This document shows, piece after piece, positions 7,479-17,160 of a stretch of 40,201 nt of DNA. The translations under genes and the position numbers were made by a program. The stretch lies in assembly GCA_025929075.1 (NCBI GenBank), contig JAICMS010000008.1, forward strand, positions 1 through 40,201. The letters are read 5' to 3'. How positions within the stretch are numbered: position 1 is the stretch's first letter; each line of letters begins with the position of its first letter. The DNA is from Propionibacteriales bacterium (GTDB taxonomy: Bacteria; Actinomycetota; Actinomycetes; Propionibacteriales; Nocardioidaceae). The notes under the pieces are model-generated. The model was given only the letters and a program-made list of their open reading frames with translations. It did not search any database and was not told where the DNA came from.

Positions 7479-10400
7479 TCAGCCTGTGCGCTCCCGCAGC
7501 GTCGCCGTTCGCGCGCCGCGCACCGTCATCGCCCCGACGACGACTGCAAACACCAGCAGCACGGCCGCTACCACCGCGAGCAGCACGACCAGCCGCGACA
7601 AGCCCAGGGTCGGAAGCACGCGTGGCACGGTTGCGCTGTCGGCATAGCCGAGTGTCACGGTGCGTACGACGACGAGCTGCGACACCGCACCAGCCGCAAT
7701 GCCCGCCACGGCGGCCGCTCCGAGCACGACGACGAACTCGAGCATCGCCGCCCGCACGATCGCGAGCCGGCGGATGCCCACCACCCGAAGCGAGGCAGCG
7801 TCGCGACGACGGTCCGGTAGCTGCACGGCGAGGTTGGCGGCCAGCCCCGCGAGCGCCAGCAGGATCACCAGGACCGTGACGACGACGTAGAGGTTCAACG
7901 CCAGCGCATAGGCGTCCTGGTCGAGCACATGGCGGACGGCCCCAAGGGTCTGATGCTGCGTGATTCCGTGGTCGGCGAGCCTGGCCAGCACGGCGGACGG
8001 CGTGTCACTGCGGGCGAGGATGAAGACGTTCGTGTCCCCGTCGTCGACGGTGCCCAGCCGGGTGAACATCGTGTAGTCGACGAGCATCCCTGCCGGCCCG
8101 TAGATCGGCATCGACTCCGTGGTGCCCACTGACCGCACCGGTACCGACGTCGACAAGAACGTCCGGGCGAACAGTACGTCGCCCTGCCTCCCCGTCAGCG
8201 TCTGATGCGTGCTCCGACCCATCAGGACCGGCAGCACATTGGGCACATCCGCGGGCGTCAGCATCGCTACGGTCTCCTGACCGCGCGAGTCGAGGCCGAC
8301 GGCGAGGCTTTGCCCGACGACGGCGGTGCTGGTCACCGACTTGCTCACTCCGTACGTCGACGGGTCGGCCGCCCGCCAGCCCGTCGTCAGGAACGACGGC
8401 ACCCCCTTGCCGTCGACCGTCACACCGGTGATCGCAAGGTGACCGCGAAGCACCGCCGGAGCCGTCGCAGCACCGCTGACGATGAGCTGCGAGACCGGGC
8501 ATCCCTGCGTGCAGGCCGGCAACACCGCGCTGCGGGTGGAGGTCCCAGGCCCGAACGGCCCGACGAGCACTGTTCCGGGCAGCCCGTTCGCCTTGGCAAC
8601 GGTGAAGCTCAGCAGCAGCTGGTGGGCGCTCTGCACCCGGTTGTCGACGGTGAGCTGCAGACGGTGGCCGGTGAAGACGATCGGTGGCGTCGACGGCGAC
8701 AACAGTCGGGAGATCTCGCTCGGCGACATGCCCGGCGTCCAGTTGCTCTGCCAGTCCGCGACCCGAGCCAGTCGCGGCGCGTCCACGACCAGCTTCTCCC
8801 CGTTGGTCGCATCGTTGTCCGCGCCGACCGCCATCAGCCATCGACCCTGCGGATCCACTTGGTGAGTGATACCGACTGCCTGGGCGAGCGGCAGCTTCAC
8901 CTGGTAGGACGAGCCGGCCCCTACCATCGTCGCGGCGGCGCTTCCGCGCCAGGCCGCCGCCGCAGTGAACACGCCGGCGGCGAACACCGCAATCGCCAAA
9001 GCCGCGGTCAACGGAAGGATCACCAGCGTCCCCTCCCGCCGACGGGAGATGGTGCGAGAAGCGACGTATCCGGAGACTCCCCGGCGCCGGGTCGACCGCC
9101 GCGACCACCAGCGGGCGACCAGCGCGGCCACCACGCTGGTAAGGAGCCCACACGCGACAGCAAGCAGGATCGGCAGCGCGAGATCGGCAGCGGTGGGGTG
9201 CGCCTGCTTGTGGGCAGCCGCCGTCGTGACCAGTGTCGCGACTGCAGCGGCCACAACGAGCAGTTGCAACAGCAGTCCCCAGCGGCCCTGCTTCACGGGT
9301 CGGCGTACGCCGGCGATCTGCGCACTGAGCGGCTCGTTCACTGCGCCACGCACCACGACGGCAGCGACCACGACGGTGGCGGCCACTACCCCAATCGCAC
9401 CCAACAGGCTGCCGACGGCGAAGGGCACCGGCAGCCCTGGAACCAGCCAGACACGTGACAACACAACCGCCCAGATGTAGCCCGCCACGATGCCAATGGG
9501 AACCGCGATGGCCAGCATCAGCACCGGCTCCAGCAAGCCGAGCACCCACAGCTGGCTCCGCGAGATGCCTCGCAGTGAGGCCAGCGCGAGCTCCGGCTGT
9601 CGCAAGTCCATGGCGGCCGACAACAACCGGAGCAGCAGCACGAGGGCCACAAGGATCAGCGACACGACGGCCGGCGCCACCGTCTGCTCCGCTGTCGAGC
9701 GTCGGGCGTCGGTCTGGGCGAGCACCTGACGCAGCGCGTTCCCCGACTCGACAGCGAGGGTGCCGTGCGCTTGGTACGTGGATGCGCGGTTGGCAGCGAC
9801 CCGCAGCTGCTTCACGTCCTGCTGCAGGGTCACGCTCGTCGTGGCCGCCGGGATCGGCAGCCGGTGGTCGAGCCGGACGAACCACAGCGGCCGCTTCAGG
9901 TTGTGGATGGTCGACGAAGTGACGACGAAAGGCGCCGGGTAGTACGGCGTGTAGCCGAGCCCGACGGGCTGCGGCAGCACGCTGACGAAGCGGGTGGGGT
10001 CGAACCAGTACCCGCTCTGCCTCGGCGGGATCGAGTAGATCCCCACGACCTTCAATCGCCCGCGGAATCCGCCCACCTTGATGCGGTCGCCGATGCGGGT
10101 GTGCGTGTAGGTGCTGTCGGACCGGAGGATCATCATCTCGCCCGGCCGTCGCGGACACTTGCCGGTGATGGCCAGATGCTGGCAACCGGCCGGGTCGGCC
10201 AGCAGGTGCACCTGAGCCTTCTGGATGGCGAACTGCAGCCGCTTGCGCCCGATCTCTCCGATGGACGGACTGCCCGAGAACTCCGCGCCAATCGGCAACC
10301 GCTGGCTCGTCAGTGACCATTGCGGCCTGGTGAAACCGGGCAGCTTCAGGGTCCGGTCGGCAGTGAGCGCGGTAGGCACCACCTGACCGTCAGGGATGCT

Positions 10401-10631
10401 GGCGTCGGGCTGGAAGTCGACCGCGACTCCCCGGGTCGCCGCCGGCTCGGCTCGCAGGCTCGTCACCAGGTACGACGCCGACGACCCGCTCTGGTACATC
10501 GGGCCGACCACCGCCGCGGCGACGGCGATCGCTGCCAAGAACACCGAGCCGACGGTCAACAACGTCCTGGAACGAAGCCCGCGCAGCCCGGTGAGCACCA
10601 ACGCTGAGGCGTCGTGGAAGCGTTGCCTCAT
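7479..10631 (-). CDS. Large FtsX/MacB-type ABC transporter permease (full-length)
   Basis: 1050 aa integral membrane protein, last gene of a four-gene ABC operon. Layout: TM1 (about residues 20-45), a long extracytoplasmic domain (about 45-320), a first FtsX core of several TMs with PELALASLRGISRSQLWVL, central TMs, a second extracytoplasmic domain with CTQGC, and a second FtsX core with RRRDAASLRVVGIRRLAIVRA near the C terminus. Such permeases move lipoproteins, peptides or antibiotics out of the membrane, or transmit signals, rather than importing solutes. Start at ATG 10631 overlaps the upstream stop by 4 nt (ATGA), with AGGA just before it; this indicates translational coupling. Substrate unknown. 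Confidence 0.88.
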   Translation of the reverse strand: MRQRFHDASALVLTGLRGLRSRTLLTVGSVFLAAIAVAAAVVGPMYQSGSSASYLVTSLRAEPAATRGVAVDFQPDASIPDGQVVPTALTADRTLKLPGFTRPQWSLTSQRLPIGAEFSGSPSIGEIGRKRLQFAIQKAQVHLLADPAGCQHLAITGKCPRRPGEMMILRSDSTYTHTRIGDRIKVGGFRGRLKVVGIYSIPPRQSGYWFDPTRFVSVLPQPVGLGYTPYYPAPFVVTSSTIHNLKRPLWFVRLDHRLPIPAATTSVTLQQDVKQLRVAANRASTYQAHGTLAVESGNALRQVLAQTDARRSTAEQTVAPAVVSLILVALVLLLRLLSAAMDLRQPELALASLRGISRSQLWVLGLLEPVLMLAIAVPIGIVAGYIWAVVLSRVWLVPGLPVPFAVGSLLGAIGVVAATVVVAAVVVRGAVNEPLSAQIAGVRRPVKQGRWGLLLQLLVVAAAVATLVTTAAAHKQAHPTAADLALPILLAVACGLLTSVVAALVARWWSRRSTRRRGVSGYVASRTISRRREGTLVILPLTAALAIAVFAAGVFTAAAAWRGSAAATMVGAGSSYQVKLPLAQAVGITHQVDPQGRWLMAVGADNDATNGEKLVVDAPRLARVADWQSNWTPGMSPSEISRLLSPSTPPIVFTGHRLQLTVDNRVQSAHQLLLSFTVAKANGLPGTVLVGPFGPGTSTRSAVLPACTQGCPVSQLIVSGAATAPAVLRGHLAITGVTVDGKGVPSFLTTGWRAADPSTYGVSKSVTSTAVVGQSLAVGLDSRGQETVAMLTPADVPNVLPVLMGRSTHQTLTGRQGDVLFARTFLSTSVPVRSVGTTESMPIYGPAGMLVDYTMFTRLGTVDDGDTNVFILARSDTPSAVLARLADHGITQHQTLGAVRHVLDQDAYALALNLYVVVTVLVILLALAGLAANLAVQLPDRRRDAASLRVVGIRRLAIVRAAMLEFVVVLGAAAVAGIAAGAVSQLVVVRTVTLGYADSATVPRVLPTLGLSRLVVLLAVVAAVLLVFAVVVGAMTVRGARTATLRERTG

Positions 10632-12979
10632 TGCAGGTCCTGCCTGAGGGAGGCGGGGGCCGAGGTCCGGCCGATCCGGCGAAAGGCTATGGCGACGACG
10701 ACCGCGACGACGACTCCGGCGCCGACTGCCAACGGCACGATCAGCACGAACCGCGGCGCGGTGTCCAGGGCCAGCCCGAACCGCCCGGCATCGACAAGCG
10801 GAAGTGCGCCGAGCAGCGCCCGACACGCGAACCAGCCGGCAGCAAGAGACGCCGCGGCAACCGCGACAGCCAGCGCGAGCGCCTCACGCCGGTAGCTTCG
10901 GGAGATCCCGCGGGCAGACAGCCCGACGCTGCGCAGGCTCGCGGCCTCCTGGCGTCTCCCGCCGATCTGGTCGGCCGCCGCTGCGATCGCCGTAAGCAGG
11001 GCTAGGACGGCGGCGAACAAGGCGATGAACAGGTACAGCCGGACGCCCTGGGCGGTCGTCTGCTGACGCGACTTGAGCAGGGCCGCCTGGTAGGTCGTCG
11101 GCGTGCCGACGACTCCGGTGGCCAGCAGGCGCTGGCGGACCGACGCCGGCGTGTCGGCCCGCGCCAGCACGACAACGTGGGCACCGGAGGCGGTCGTCCC
11201 CTCGCCGACCAGCGCCTGTCTGATGTCGATCAGCGCGCCCTGGCTGCCGACGAAGGGCAGGACCGGCACCGTCCCGACCACGGACACCGGCTGCTCCGAC
11301 CCGTCGATGCCGTACACCGACTCCTTGCCCCCGACCTTGTCCAGCTTCGGCTGCTCGGTCGTCAGCGCCGCGACGGGCCGGTTGAGCGGCCAGGTCCCGA
11401 TCTGTCCGGTCGAGCCGTACCCGTAAAACGAGAAGAAGGCGTCGGTCCAGATCCGCAGAGCACCGTCGGCCCGCTGGACGTGCACGCCGGTGTCGGGGTG
11501 GATCGCCGGGGCCAGGGAGCCGGACCCGAGCAGGTTCTGCCCGGCGAACCGCAGCTCGGTGATCGACATCGGAGACCGCTGCGGAGCCGCGCCGGTGAAC
11601 TGGAGCTCAGTCAGCACGCAGCCGCGGTGGCAGTCAGTGAGCCTCGCGGTCGACCGGACCAGTCCCGGTCCGGCTGGTGACTGATTGTCGTGGCCGTGCG
11701 GAGGCAGGTCGACCGACGCCAACACGCCCTTGTCGTCGACGTAGAAGATGCTGACCGCCGCTCGCGCGCGGTAACGCTCGACCGGCACGCCATCATGCTT
11801 CTTCGTGAAGATGCGGTCCTTCGACGCAACCATGCTGACCGAGTCACCGGTGACGGTCTGCAGCGCCGCAGACTGCGGGAATGCTGCCAGCCGGTGAGCG
11901 ATCGTCCCGGCCGCCGTGCCGGCGTAGAAGTCGCCGACCACCTGCTGCCATCTGCTGGGGTCGACGAACACCCGGCGGTAGGAACCGCCGGTCGGGTCGG
12001 GGAAGGCCGCCGCCGACATCAGCCAGCGGCCGGACGGGTCGGCGTACCGGCTCGCCGTGTAGGCCGACAATGCTCCGCTCCGCACCGGGTAGCTGATCGG
12101 TGCCCCAACGGCCAGCTTCGCGGTGTCCTGCCGCCAGGCGTCGGCGGCCACCCAGGCGTTCGCGGCGACGGCGGCGAGCACCGCTGCAGCGATCATGACA
12201 GGCAGTACGGCGGCACTGTCCGCACGCCGGAACAGCCGTCGGGTGGTGACGAACCAGTTGAGCCGGTTCCCGGCCCGCGTCTTGGCGGCCAGGGCTGCCA
12301 GGACGCGCATCAGCCAGAGCGCCACCAGACCGCAGGCGAGTCCCAGCAGGGCCGGGCTCAGCAGTGAGACCCAGTCGATGTGCCGAGGACCGGCCTGGCG
12401 CGCCTGGTAGATCGTGACGATCGCACCGACCAGCACGCACACCTGCAGGAACAGCAGTCCGGTCCTCGCCCGGCGTGGACGGCGCTGCCCCACCAGCTTG
12501 TCGAGCATCGTCTCGTACGTCGTCCGCCAGCTCGCCATGACGACGACCAGCACGCCGACGGCGAACACCACGCCGGCGGCAGCCCACTCGGGCCACCCGG
12601 GCGAGAACGTCACACCGGCGGCCAGCCAGCGAGCGGCGACGGCGTCGGTCACGAGCCAGCCCAGCCCGATGCCGGCAGCCGTTGCCACGAGCAGGATGAC
12701 CACCGGCTCGGCCACGGCCGACCAGAGCAGTCGCGGGCCGGTCCGTCCCCGCAGCTGTGCCAGCCCGATCTCGCCGCGGCGAAGGTCGACCGACGAGGCA
12801 GCTTGGCTGGCCAGTGCCACTACCCCCAGCAGCAACAGCGCCGATGCCACCGCAGGCGAGATGTCCGACAGCCGCGCATAGGCGACCGAGCCGAAGCAGC
12901 CGGCAACGACGAGCGTCCCGCTCAGGAACAGCGTCAATGAGCGGCCGCGGCGCGACCAGATCGCCCGGATCGTCAGCAC
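10628..12979 (-). CDS. FtsX/MacB-type ABC transporter permease lacking the first ectodomain
   Basis: 783 aa membrane protein, paralogue of the downstream 1050-aa permease. TM1 (TLFLSGTLVVAGCFGSVAY) runs almost directly into the first FtsX core (DLRRGEIGLAQLRGRTGPRLLWSAVAEP), so the first extracytoplasmic domain of the partner is missing. The second extracytoplasmic domain (about residues 300-600) and the second FtsX core (GGRRQEAASLRSVGLSARGISRS) are kept. Both permeases carry a CxxGC motif in ectodomain 2 (CHRGC here), probably a disulfide. GTG start at 12979, 7 nt after the upstream ATPase stop, with AGGG 5 nt before it. The two permeases probably form a heterodimer. Substrate unknown. Confidence 0.87.
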   Translation of the reverse strand: MLTIRAIWSRRGRSLTLFLSGTLVVAGCFGSVAYARLSDISPAVASALLLLGVVALASQAASSVDLRRGEIGLAQLRGRTGPRLLWSAVAEPVVILLVATAAGIGLGWLVTDAVAARWLAAGVTFSPGWPEWAAAGVVFAVGVLVVVMASWRTTYETMLDKLVGQRRPRRARTGLLFLQVCVLVGAIVTIYQARQAGPRHIDWVSLLSPALLGLACGLVALWLMRVLAALAAKTRAGNRLNWFVTTRRLFRRADSAAVLPVMIAAAVLAAVAANAWVAADAWRQDTAKLAVGAPISYPVRSGALSAYTASRYADPSGRWLMSAAAFPDPTGGSYRRVFVDPSRWQQVVGDFYAGTAAGTIAHRLAAFPQSAALQTVTGDSVSMVASKDRIFTKKHDGVPVERYRARAAVSIFYVDDKGVLASVDLPPHGHDNQSPAGPGLVRSTARLTDCHRGCVLTELQFTGAAPQRSPMSITELRFAGQNLLGSGSLAPAIHPDTGVHVQRADGALRIWTDAFFSFYGYGSTGQIGTWPLNRPVAALTTEQPKLDKVGGKESVYGIDGSEQPVSVVGTVPVLPFVGSQGALIDIRQALVGEGTTASGAHVVVLARADTPASVRQRLLATGVVGTPTTYQAALLKSRQQTTAQGVRLYLFIALFAAVLALLTAIAAAADQIGGRRQEAASLRSVGLSARGISRSYRREALALAVAVAAASLAAGWFACRALLGALPLVDAGRFGLALDTAPRFVLIVPLAVGAGVVVAVVVAIAFRRIGRTSAPASLRQDLQ

Positions 12980-12986
12980 GGCAGCC

Positions 12987-13709
12987 CTAGACCGGGCGAT
13001 GCCGGCCGACCACCACCGGCTCCACGTGGTCGACGAGCCGGCCCTCGTCGAGCAGGCAATGCCGGTCGGCGGCGTCGACGACGGCGGGGTCGTGGGTCGC
13101 GACCACGACCACGGCTCCGCGAGCCGCCTCGGCGTGCAACTGGGCCATCACGTGCTCGCGGTTGCCCTCATCGAGCTCGCTGGTGGGTTCGTCGGCAAGG
13201 AGGACGGCGGCTCGTACGGCGAACGCCCGCGCACAGGCGACCCGCTGCATCTGGCCGCCGGACAGCTCTTCGACCTGGCGGTCGCCGAGGTCACCGATAT
13301 GAAACCGGTCGAGCTCGGCATCAGCTCGTTCATCGGCCTCCGACGGAGAGACGCCGCGCGCCCGCAACGCGATGGAGACGTTCTCCCTGGCCGACAGGAT
13401 GGGGACCAGCCCGTAGACCTGCAGCACGAAAGCGAACTCTGGTCGAGGATCGCCGTCGCCCTGCCAGGTAAGAGTGCCGTCGTACGTCGCGCTTCCAGAA
13501 GTTGCGCGTAGCAGGCCGCCGGCGATCGACAGCAACGTGGTCTTGCCTGAGCCCGATGGACCCGACAACGCTGTGACCTCACCGGCACGGAATCGCAGCG
13601 TCATCGGATGCAGGACTTGCAAGCCGCCGATGACGTATTCGACGTCGGTGAGCTCCAGCAGGGCCGACCGCCGGCTCCCGACATCGACAGCCGGCTCAGG
13701 CGCGGTCAC
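12987..13709 (-). CDS. ABC transporter ATP-binding protein (MacB/LolD-type)
   Basis: 240 aa cytoplasmic ATPase of the FtsX-permease class. Walker A GPSGSGKT (50-57), Q-loop VLQ (about 97), signature LSGGQMQR (149-156), Walker B VLLADE (169-174) with a canonical D-loop SELD, and the switch His in THD (206). GTG start at 13709 lies 14 nt inside the preceding ATPase gene; the stop is 7 nt before the permease start, so the operon is tightly packed. It probably pairs with the other ATPase to power the two unequal permeases. Confidence 0.92.
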   Translation of the reverse strand: MTAPEPAVDVGSRRSALLELTDVEYVIGGLQVLHPMTLRFRAGEVTALSGPSGSGKTTLLSIAGGLLRATSGSATYDGTLTWQGDGDPRPEFAFVLQVYGLVPILSARENVSIALRARGVSPSEADERADAELDRFHIGDLGDRQVEELSGGQMQRVACARAFAVRAAVLLADEPTSELDEGNREHVMAQLHAEAARGAVVVVATHDPAVVDAADRHCLLDEGRLVDHVEPVVVGRHRPV

Positions 13710-14613
13710 TGTGCTCCTCCGGGTTCGGTTCGCCGGACGGCTTGGTCAACAGCACACGATCGCGCTTCTCGGGCTCGACCCTGACCAATGTGCCGGGCGG
13801 CCACTCCTGGGCAACGTGGGCCGGGAGGTGCAGGACACCGTCCTTGCCGACGACGACGTACTCGGCGCCATCGCGCCCCTCGGAGCCGACCCGCCCGCCC
13901 AGCATCCGGATCGTGCGGGGGAAGGTCGCGGCAACCTCCGGCTGGTGGGTGACCACGAGGATCGTTGTCCCGAACTCGTCGCCCAGAGAGTGGATGAGCT
14001 CGAGCACGTCGTCGCGGTCCTCGTGGCTGAGCTGGCTGGTCGGCTCGTCGGCGAGCAGCAGCTCCGGTGAGGAGGCGACGGCGCAGGCGAGCGCCAGCCG
14101 CTGACGCTGGCCGCCCGAGAGCGTTGCGACCGACTGATTAGCCTGCCTGACGAGGCCGACCCGGGCGAGCAGCTCCAGGTCAGGCACTGCTCGGCGGCGT
14201 TCGGCAGGCTTCATGGCCAGCTTGGCGAAGCTCAGGTTCTGGCGCGTCGTCGCGTAGGGCAGCAGGTTGCGCGAGGCCCCCTGGAGCATCGTGCTGACCC
14301 GCCGGGAGCGGATCTGCGCCAGTGCGCGCTCCGACATCCGAGAGATCTCGTCGTCGCCCAGGAAGATCTTGCCGGCCGACGGTCGCTGGATCCCCCCGAA
14401 GAGCGTCAGCAGCGTGGACTTGCCCGACCCGGAGGGTCCGAGAAACGCAACCCGCTCACCGGCCTCAATATCGAGGTCGACGCCCTGCAGAGCGACGACG
14501 TCGTGGCCTTCGAAGGTGCGATACAGGTGCACGACTCCCCGGCACCGCACCGCGAGCCCCCGACTGCGGCGCGCCGGAGCCTGCGCCCACTCCTCCCCCA
14601 CGGTCGCCGTCAT
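13696..14613 (-). CDS. ABC transporter ATP-binding protein with C-terminal AbrB-like tail
   Basis: 305 aa, first gene of the ABC operon. Residues 22-245 are a MacB/LolD-type ATPase: Walker A GPSGSGKST (59-67), Q-loop Gln111, signature LSGGQRQR (165-172), Walker B LLLADE (185-190), switch His in THQ (223). The D-loop reads SQLS instead of SxLD, so its Asp is replaced. After the fold a tail of about 55 residues follows; 250-291 (EYVVVGKDGVLHLP..., GTLVRVE, DRVLLTK) has the spacing of a SpoVT/AbrB swapped-hairpin strand pattern. The ATG at 14613 has no clear Shine-Dalgarno. The 252-bp upstream gap must carry the operon promoter, but I see no convincing box. Transported substrate unknown. Confidence 0.9.
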   Translation of the reverse strand: MTATVGEEWAQAPARRSRGLAVRCRGVVHLYRTFEGHDVVALQGVDLDIEAGERVAFLGPSGSGKSTLLTLFGGIQRPSAGKIFLGDDEISRMSERALAQIRSRRVSTMLQGASRNLLPYATTRQNLSFAKLAMKPAERRRAVPDLELLARVGLVRQANQSVATLSGGQRQRLALACAVASSPELLLADEPTSQLSHEDRDDVLELIHSLGDEFGTTILVVTHQPEVAATFPRTIRMLGGRVGSEGRDGAEYVVVGKDGVLHLPAHVAQEWPPGTLVRVEPEKRDRVLLTKPSGEPNPEEHSDRA

Positions 14614-14838
14614 CGCAGCGTCGGCGCGTCGTCGCCTGGCCGGTTGCCCATCACGCCGTATCCCTGCTGCCCTTCTTCAGTGTTGCTCAGCGTCTGGTCA
14701 CTCTCGTCGGTTGAACCCGCCGAGCCAACGGCTCCCGCGGAAAGCCCGGGCAAGTCAAGCACGCGCCGACACGGTGGAACAGAGATCTAGACCAGATGTT
14801 AGGTCGTCGTGACCTGATCGCTATTTCGCGGCCTGTGA

Positions 14839-14862
14839 CGGGTTGCCTCCCGGCGCAACCCG
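14839..14862 (-). terminator. Hairpin after the MeaB-type GTPase gene
   Basis: CGGGTTGC (14839-14846) pairs with GCAACCCG (14855-14862), 8-nt loop, starting 3 nt after the GTPase stop on the minus strand. No U-run follows. It would separate the thiolase-GTPase pair from the ABC operon. Confidence 0.5.
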
Positions 14863-14865
14863 GGC

Positions 14866-15858
14866 TCAAAGAGCGGCGACCAGCCGGTCTGCGGCGCTGT
14901 AGGGGTCGAGGTCCCCGCTGACGACGGACTCGGCGAGACCATCCAGATCCGCGCTGCCGTGGAAGTCGGCGAACCGCTCTCGCAGCGCGGTGACAGCGAT
15001 GGCCTCGATCTCGTCGCGAGCCCGCCGGCGACGCTTGCCGGCGAGCTCGCCGGCCTCGCTCAACATCGCCTGGTGCTTGTCGATCGCGGCCACGAGGTCA
15101 TCGACGCCAGTGCCGACGGAGGCGACCGTCTCGACGATCGGGGGGCGCCAGCCGTGCTCACGCTGGCCAAGGCTCAGCATCGAGCGCAGCTCGCGGACCA
15201 CCTGATGGGCGCCGTCCCGGTCGGCCTTGTTGACGACGTAGACGTCACCGATCTCGAGGATTCCTGCTTTGGCCGCCTGGATGCCGTCTCCCATCCCGGG
15301 GGCGAGCATCACCACCGTGGTGTCGGCCAGGCCGGCGATGGCTACCTCCGACTGCCCCACGCCGACCGTCTCGACGATGACGACGTCGCAGCCGGCCGCG
15401 TCGAGCACCCGGACCGCCTGTGGCGTCGACCAGGCAAGCCCGCCCAAATGGCCGCGACTGGCCATCGAGCGGATATAGACGCCTCCGTCGGTGGCATGGT
15501 CCTGCATGCGCACCCGGTCGCCGAGCAGCGCCCCTCCGGAGAACGGGGAAGAGGGGTCGACGGCGAGGACGCCGACGCGTCGTCCCATCTGTCGGAAAGC
15601 GCCAACAAGAGCTGACAGCGACGTCGACTTGCCCACGCCCGGTGCGCCGGTGAGCCCGATGACCTGCGCGGCGCCGGCATGCGGCGACAACCGTTCCGCG
15701 ACCTCCCTGACCTCGGGAGCCTCGTCCTCGACGAGCGAGATCAGCCGGGCGACGGCCCTCGGATCGCCGGTCCGGGCGTCCGCGACCAGCTCGGCCACCT
15801 GCGGTCGCCGGCGCCGTGGCGCCGGCTCGGGAGCGCCGGCGTCCTCGGCCGACGTCAC
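14866..15858 (-). CDS. meaB: MeaB/ArgK-type GTPase, B12-mutase chaperone
   Basis: 330 aa cytoplasmic G3E GTPase. MeaB proteins bind B12-dependent acyl-CoA mutases, gate delivery of adenosylcobalamin and protect the enzyme from inactivation. Visible motifs: P-loop [27 protein letters not shown] (switch region), ETVGVGQSE (G3-like), and NKAD (G4 base recognition). The start is the GTG at 15858, overlapping the thiolase stop in GTGA; the ORF open upstream of it belongs to the thiolase frame overlap. There is no strong Shine-Dalgarno, in line with translational coupling. Possible clients in this window are IcmA and Ecm, both encoded elsewhere in the segment; which one it serves cannot be told from sequence. 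Confidence 0.93.
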   Translation of the reverse strand: MTSAEDAGAPEPAPRRRRPQVAELVADARTGDPRAVARLISLVEDEAPEVREVAERLSPHAGAAQVIGLTGAPGVGKSTSLSALVGAFRQMGRRVGVLAVDPSSPFSGGALLGDRVRMQDHATDGGVYIRSMASRGHLGGLAWSTPQAVRVLDAAGCDVVIVETVGVGQSEVAIAGLADTTVVMLAPGMGDGIQAAKAGILEIGDVYVVNKADRDGAHQVVRELRSMLSLGQREHGWRPPIVETVASVGTGVDDLVAAIDKHQAMLSEAGELAGKRRRRARDEIEAIAVTALRERFADFHGSADLDGLAESVVSGDLDPYSAADRLVAAL

Positions 15859-17042
15859 GAAGGGACGCTGACGATCAGCGCGTCGCCCTGGCCGCCGCCG
15901 CCGCAGAGGCCGGCAGCACCGATGCCGCCGCCCCGCCGCTTCAGCTCCAGCGCCAGCGTCAGGACGAGGCGGGCACCCGACATGCCGATGGGGTGGCCGA
16001 GCGCGATCGCACCGCCGTTGACGTTGACCATGTCGTCGTCGAGACCGAGCTCGCGGGCGCTCGCGACGCCGACAGCTGCGAACGCCTCGTTGATCTCGAC
16101 GAGCTCGAGATCGGACACCGCGATCCCCTGCTTGTCGCAGGCGGCACGGATGGCCGCCGCCGGTTGTGACTGCAACGTGGAGTCCGGACCCGCCACCTGC
16201 CCGGAGGCGCCTACTTCGGCGAGCCACTCCGGACCGAGCTCGTCGGCCTTTGCCTTCGCCATCACCACCACGGCGCAGGCTCCGTCGGAGATCTGTGACG
16301 ACGAGCCGGCAGTGATCGTGCCGTCCGACGAGAAGGCTGGCTTCAGCTTGGCCAGAGAGTCCGCCGTCGTGTCACCGCGGATCCCTTCGTCCTCTGCGAC
16401 GACGATCGGGTCGCCGCGACGCTGCGGCACCTCTACCGCGACCACCTCATCAGTGAAGAGGCCGTTCTTCCAGGCCGCGGCAGCGCGCTGATGCGACCGG
16501 GCGGCAAACTCGTCTTGCTCTGCGCGGGTCAGGTGCTCAAGGGTCGAGTTACGGGTCTCGGTCAGACCCCCCATCGGCTGGTCGGTGAAGACATCCCACA
16601 GGCCGTCGTAGGCCATGTGGTCGCGGACCACGACGTCGCCGTACTTGTAGCCTTCGCGCGACTTCAGCATGAGGTGCGGGGCGTTGGTCATCGACTCCAT
16701 GCCGCCAGCGACCACGACCTCGCACTCACCAGCTCGGATGAGCTGGTCGGCGAGGGCGATCGCGTTCATGCCGGACAGGCAGACCTTGTTGATCGTGATC
16801 GCCGGGACGGTCATGGGGATGCCGGCCTTCACCGCCGCCTGCCGGGCCGGGACCTGCCCTGCGCCGGCCTGCAGCACCTGGCCCATGATCACGTAGTCGA
16901 CCTGCTGAGGGTCGACACCGGCGCGATCGAGTGCACCCTTGATCGCAACGCCGCCCAGGTCGGTTGCAGACATGTCCTTCAACCCGCCGAGCAACCGTCC
17001 GATCGGCGTGCGGGCGCCAGCAACGATCACAGAGCCTGCCAT
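15855..17042 (-). CDS. Acetyl-CoA C-acetyltransferase (thiolase II)
   Basis: 395 aa. Condenses two acetyl-CoA to acetoacetyl-CoA or runs in the degradative direction. Catalytic residues are present: nucleophile Cys88 in [10 protein letters not shown], His350 in GHPIG, and Cys380 in [12 protein letters not shown] 17042 has GGAGGAGG with about 6 nt spacing, so the start is firm; a longer open frame upstream adds unrelated basic residues. It is the first gene of a pair with the MeaB-type GTPase (4-nt overlap). Position matches mycobacterial fadA4 between the epimerase and thioredoxin genes (from memory). With the 3-hydroxyacyl-CoA dehydrogenase and Ccr it would provide the first step of the ethylmalonyl-CoA route. 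Confidence 0.95.
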   Translation of the reverse strand: MAGSVIVAGARTPIGRLLGGLKDMSATDLGGVAIKGALDRAGVDPQQVDYVIMGQVLQAGAGQVPARQAAVKAGIPMTVPAITINKVCLSGMNAIALADQLIRAGECEVVVAGGMESMTNAPHLMLKSREGYKYGDVVVRDHMAYDGLWDVFTDQPMGGLTETRNSTLEHLTRAEQDEFAARSHQRAAAAWKNGLFTDEVVAVEVPQRRGDPIVVAEDEGIRGDTTADSLAKLKPAFSSDGTITAGSSSQISDGACAVVVMAKAKADELGPEWLAEVGASGQVAGPDSTLQSQPAAAIRAACDKQGIAVSDLELVEINEAFAAVGVASARELGLDDDMVNVNGGAIALGHPIGMSGARLVLTLALELKRRGGGIGAAGLCGGGGQGDALIVSVPS

Positions 17043-17160
17043 CAGATCCTCCTCCGACGTGGGCGTGCTGCCTCGCCTGCCACGATACCGACCGCCGGTT
17101 GGGCTCTGAGAGCGTGAAGGCCTTATCGTGGCCGGCCGCGCAGCCGCCCTTGACAAGATT

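Noticed and set aside
10628-10826. Longer N terminus (65 extra residues) for the 1050-aa permease
   Set aside because: It overlaps the upstream permease gene, is Arg-rich, and the ATG at 10631 forms a classic ATGA coupling before TM1.
15859-16227. Longer N terminus for the MeaB-type GTPase
   Set aside because: It runs antiphase through the thiolase C terminus; the GTG at 15858 overlapping the thiolase stop is consistent with family length.
17150-17155. Perfect TTGACA as a plus-strand -35 box
   Set aside because: No -10 element at 16-18 nt, and no plus-strand gene starts there; the position is at the base of a terminator for the opposite strand.
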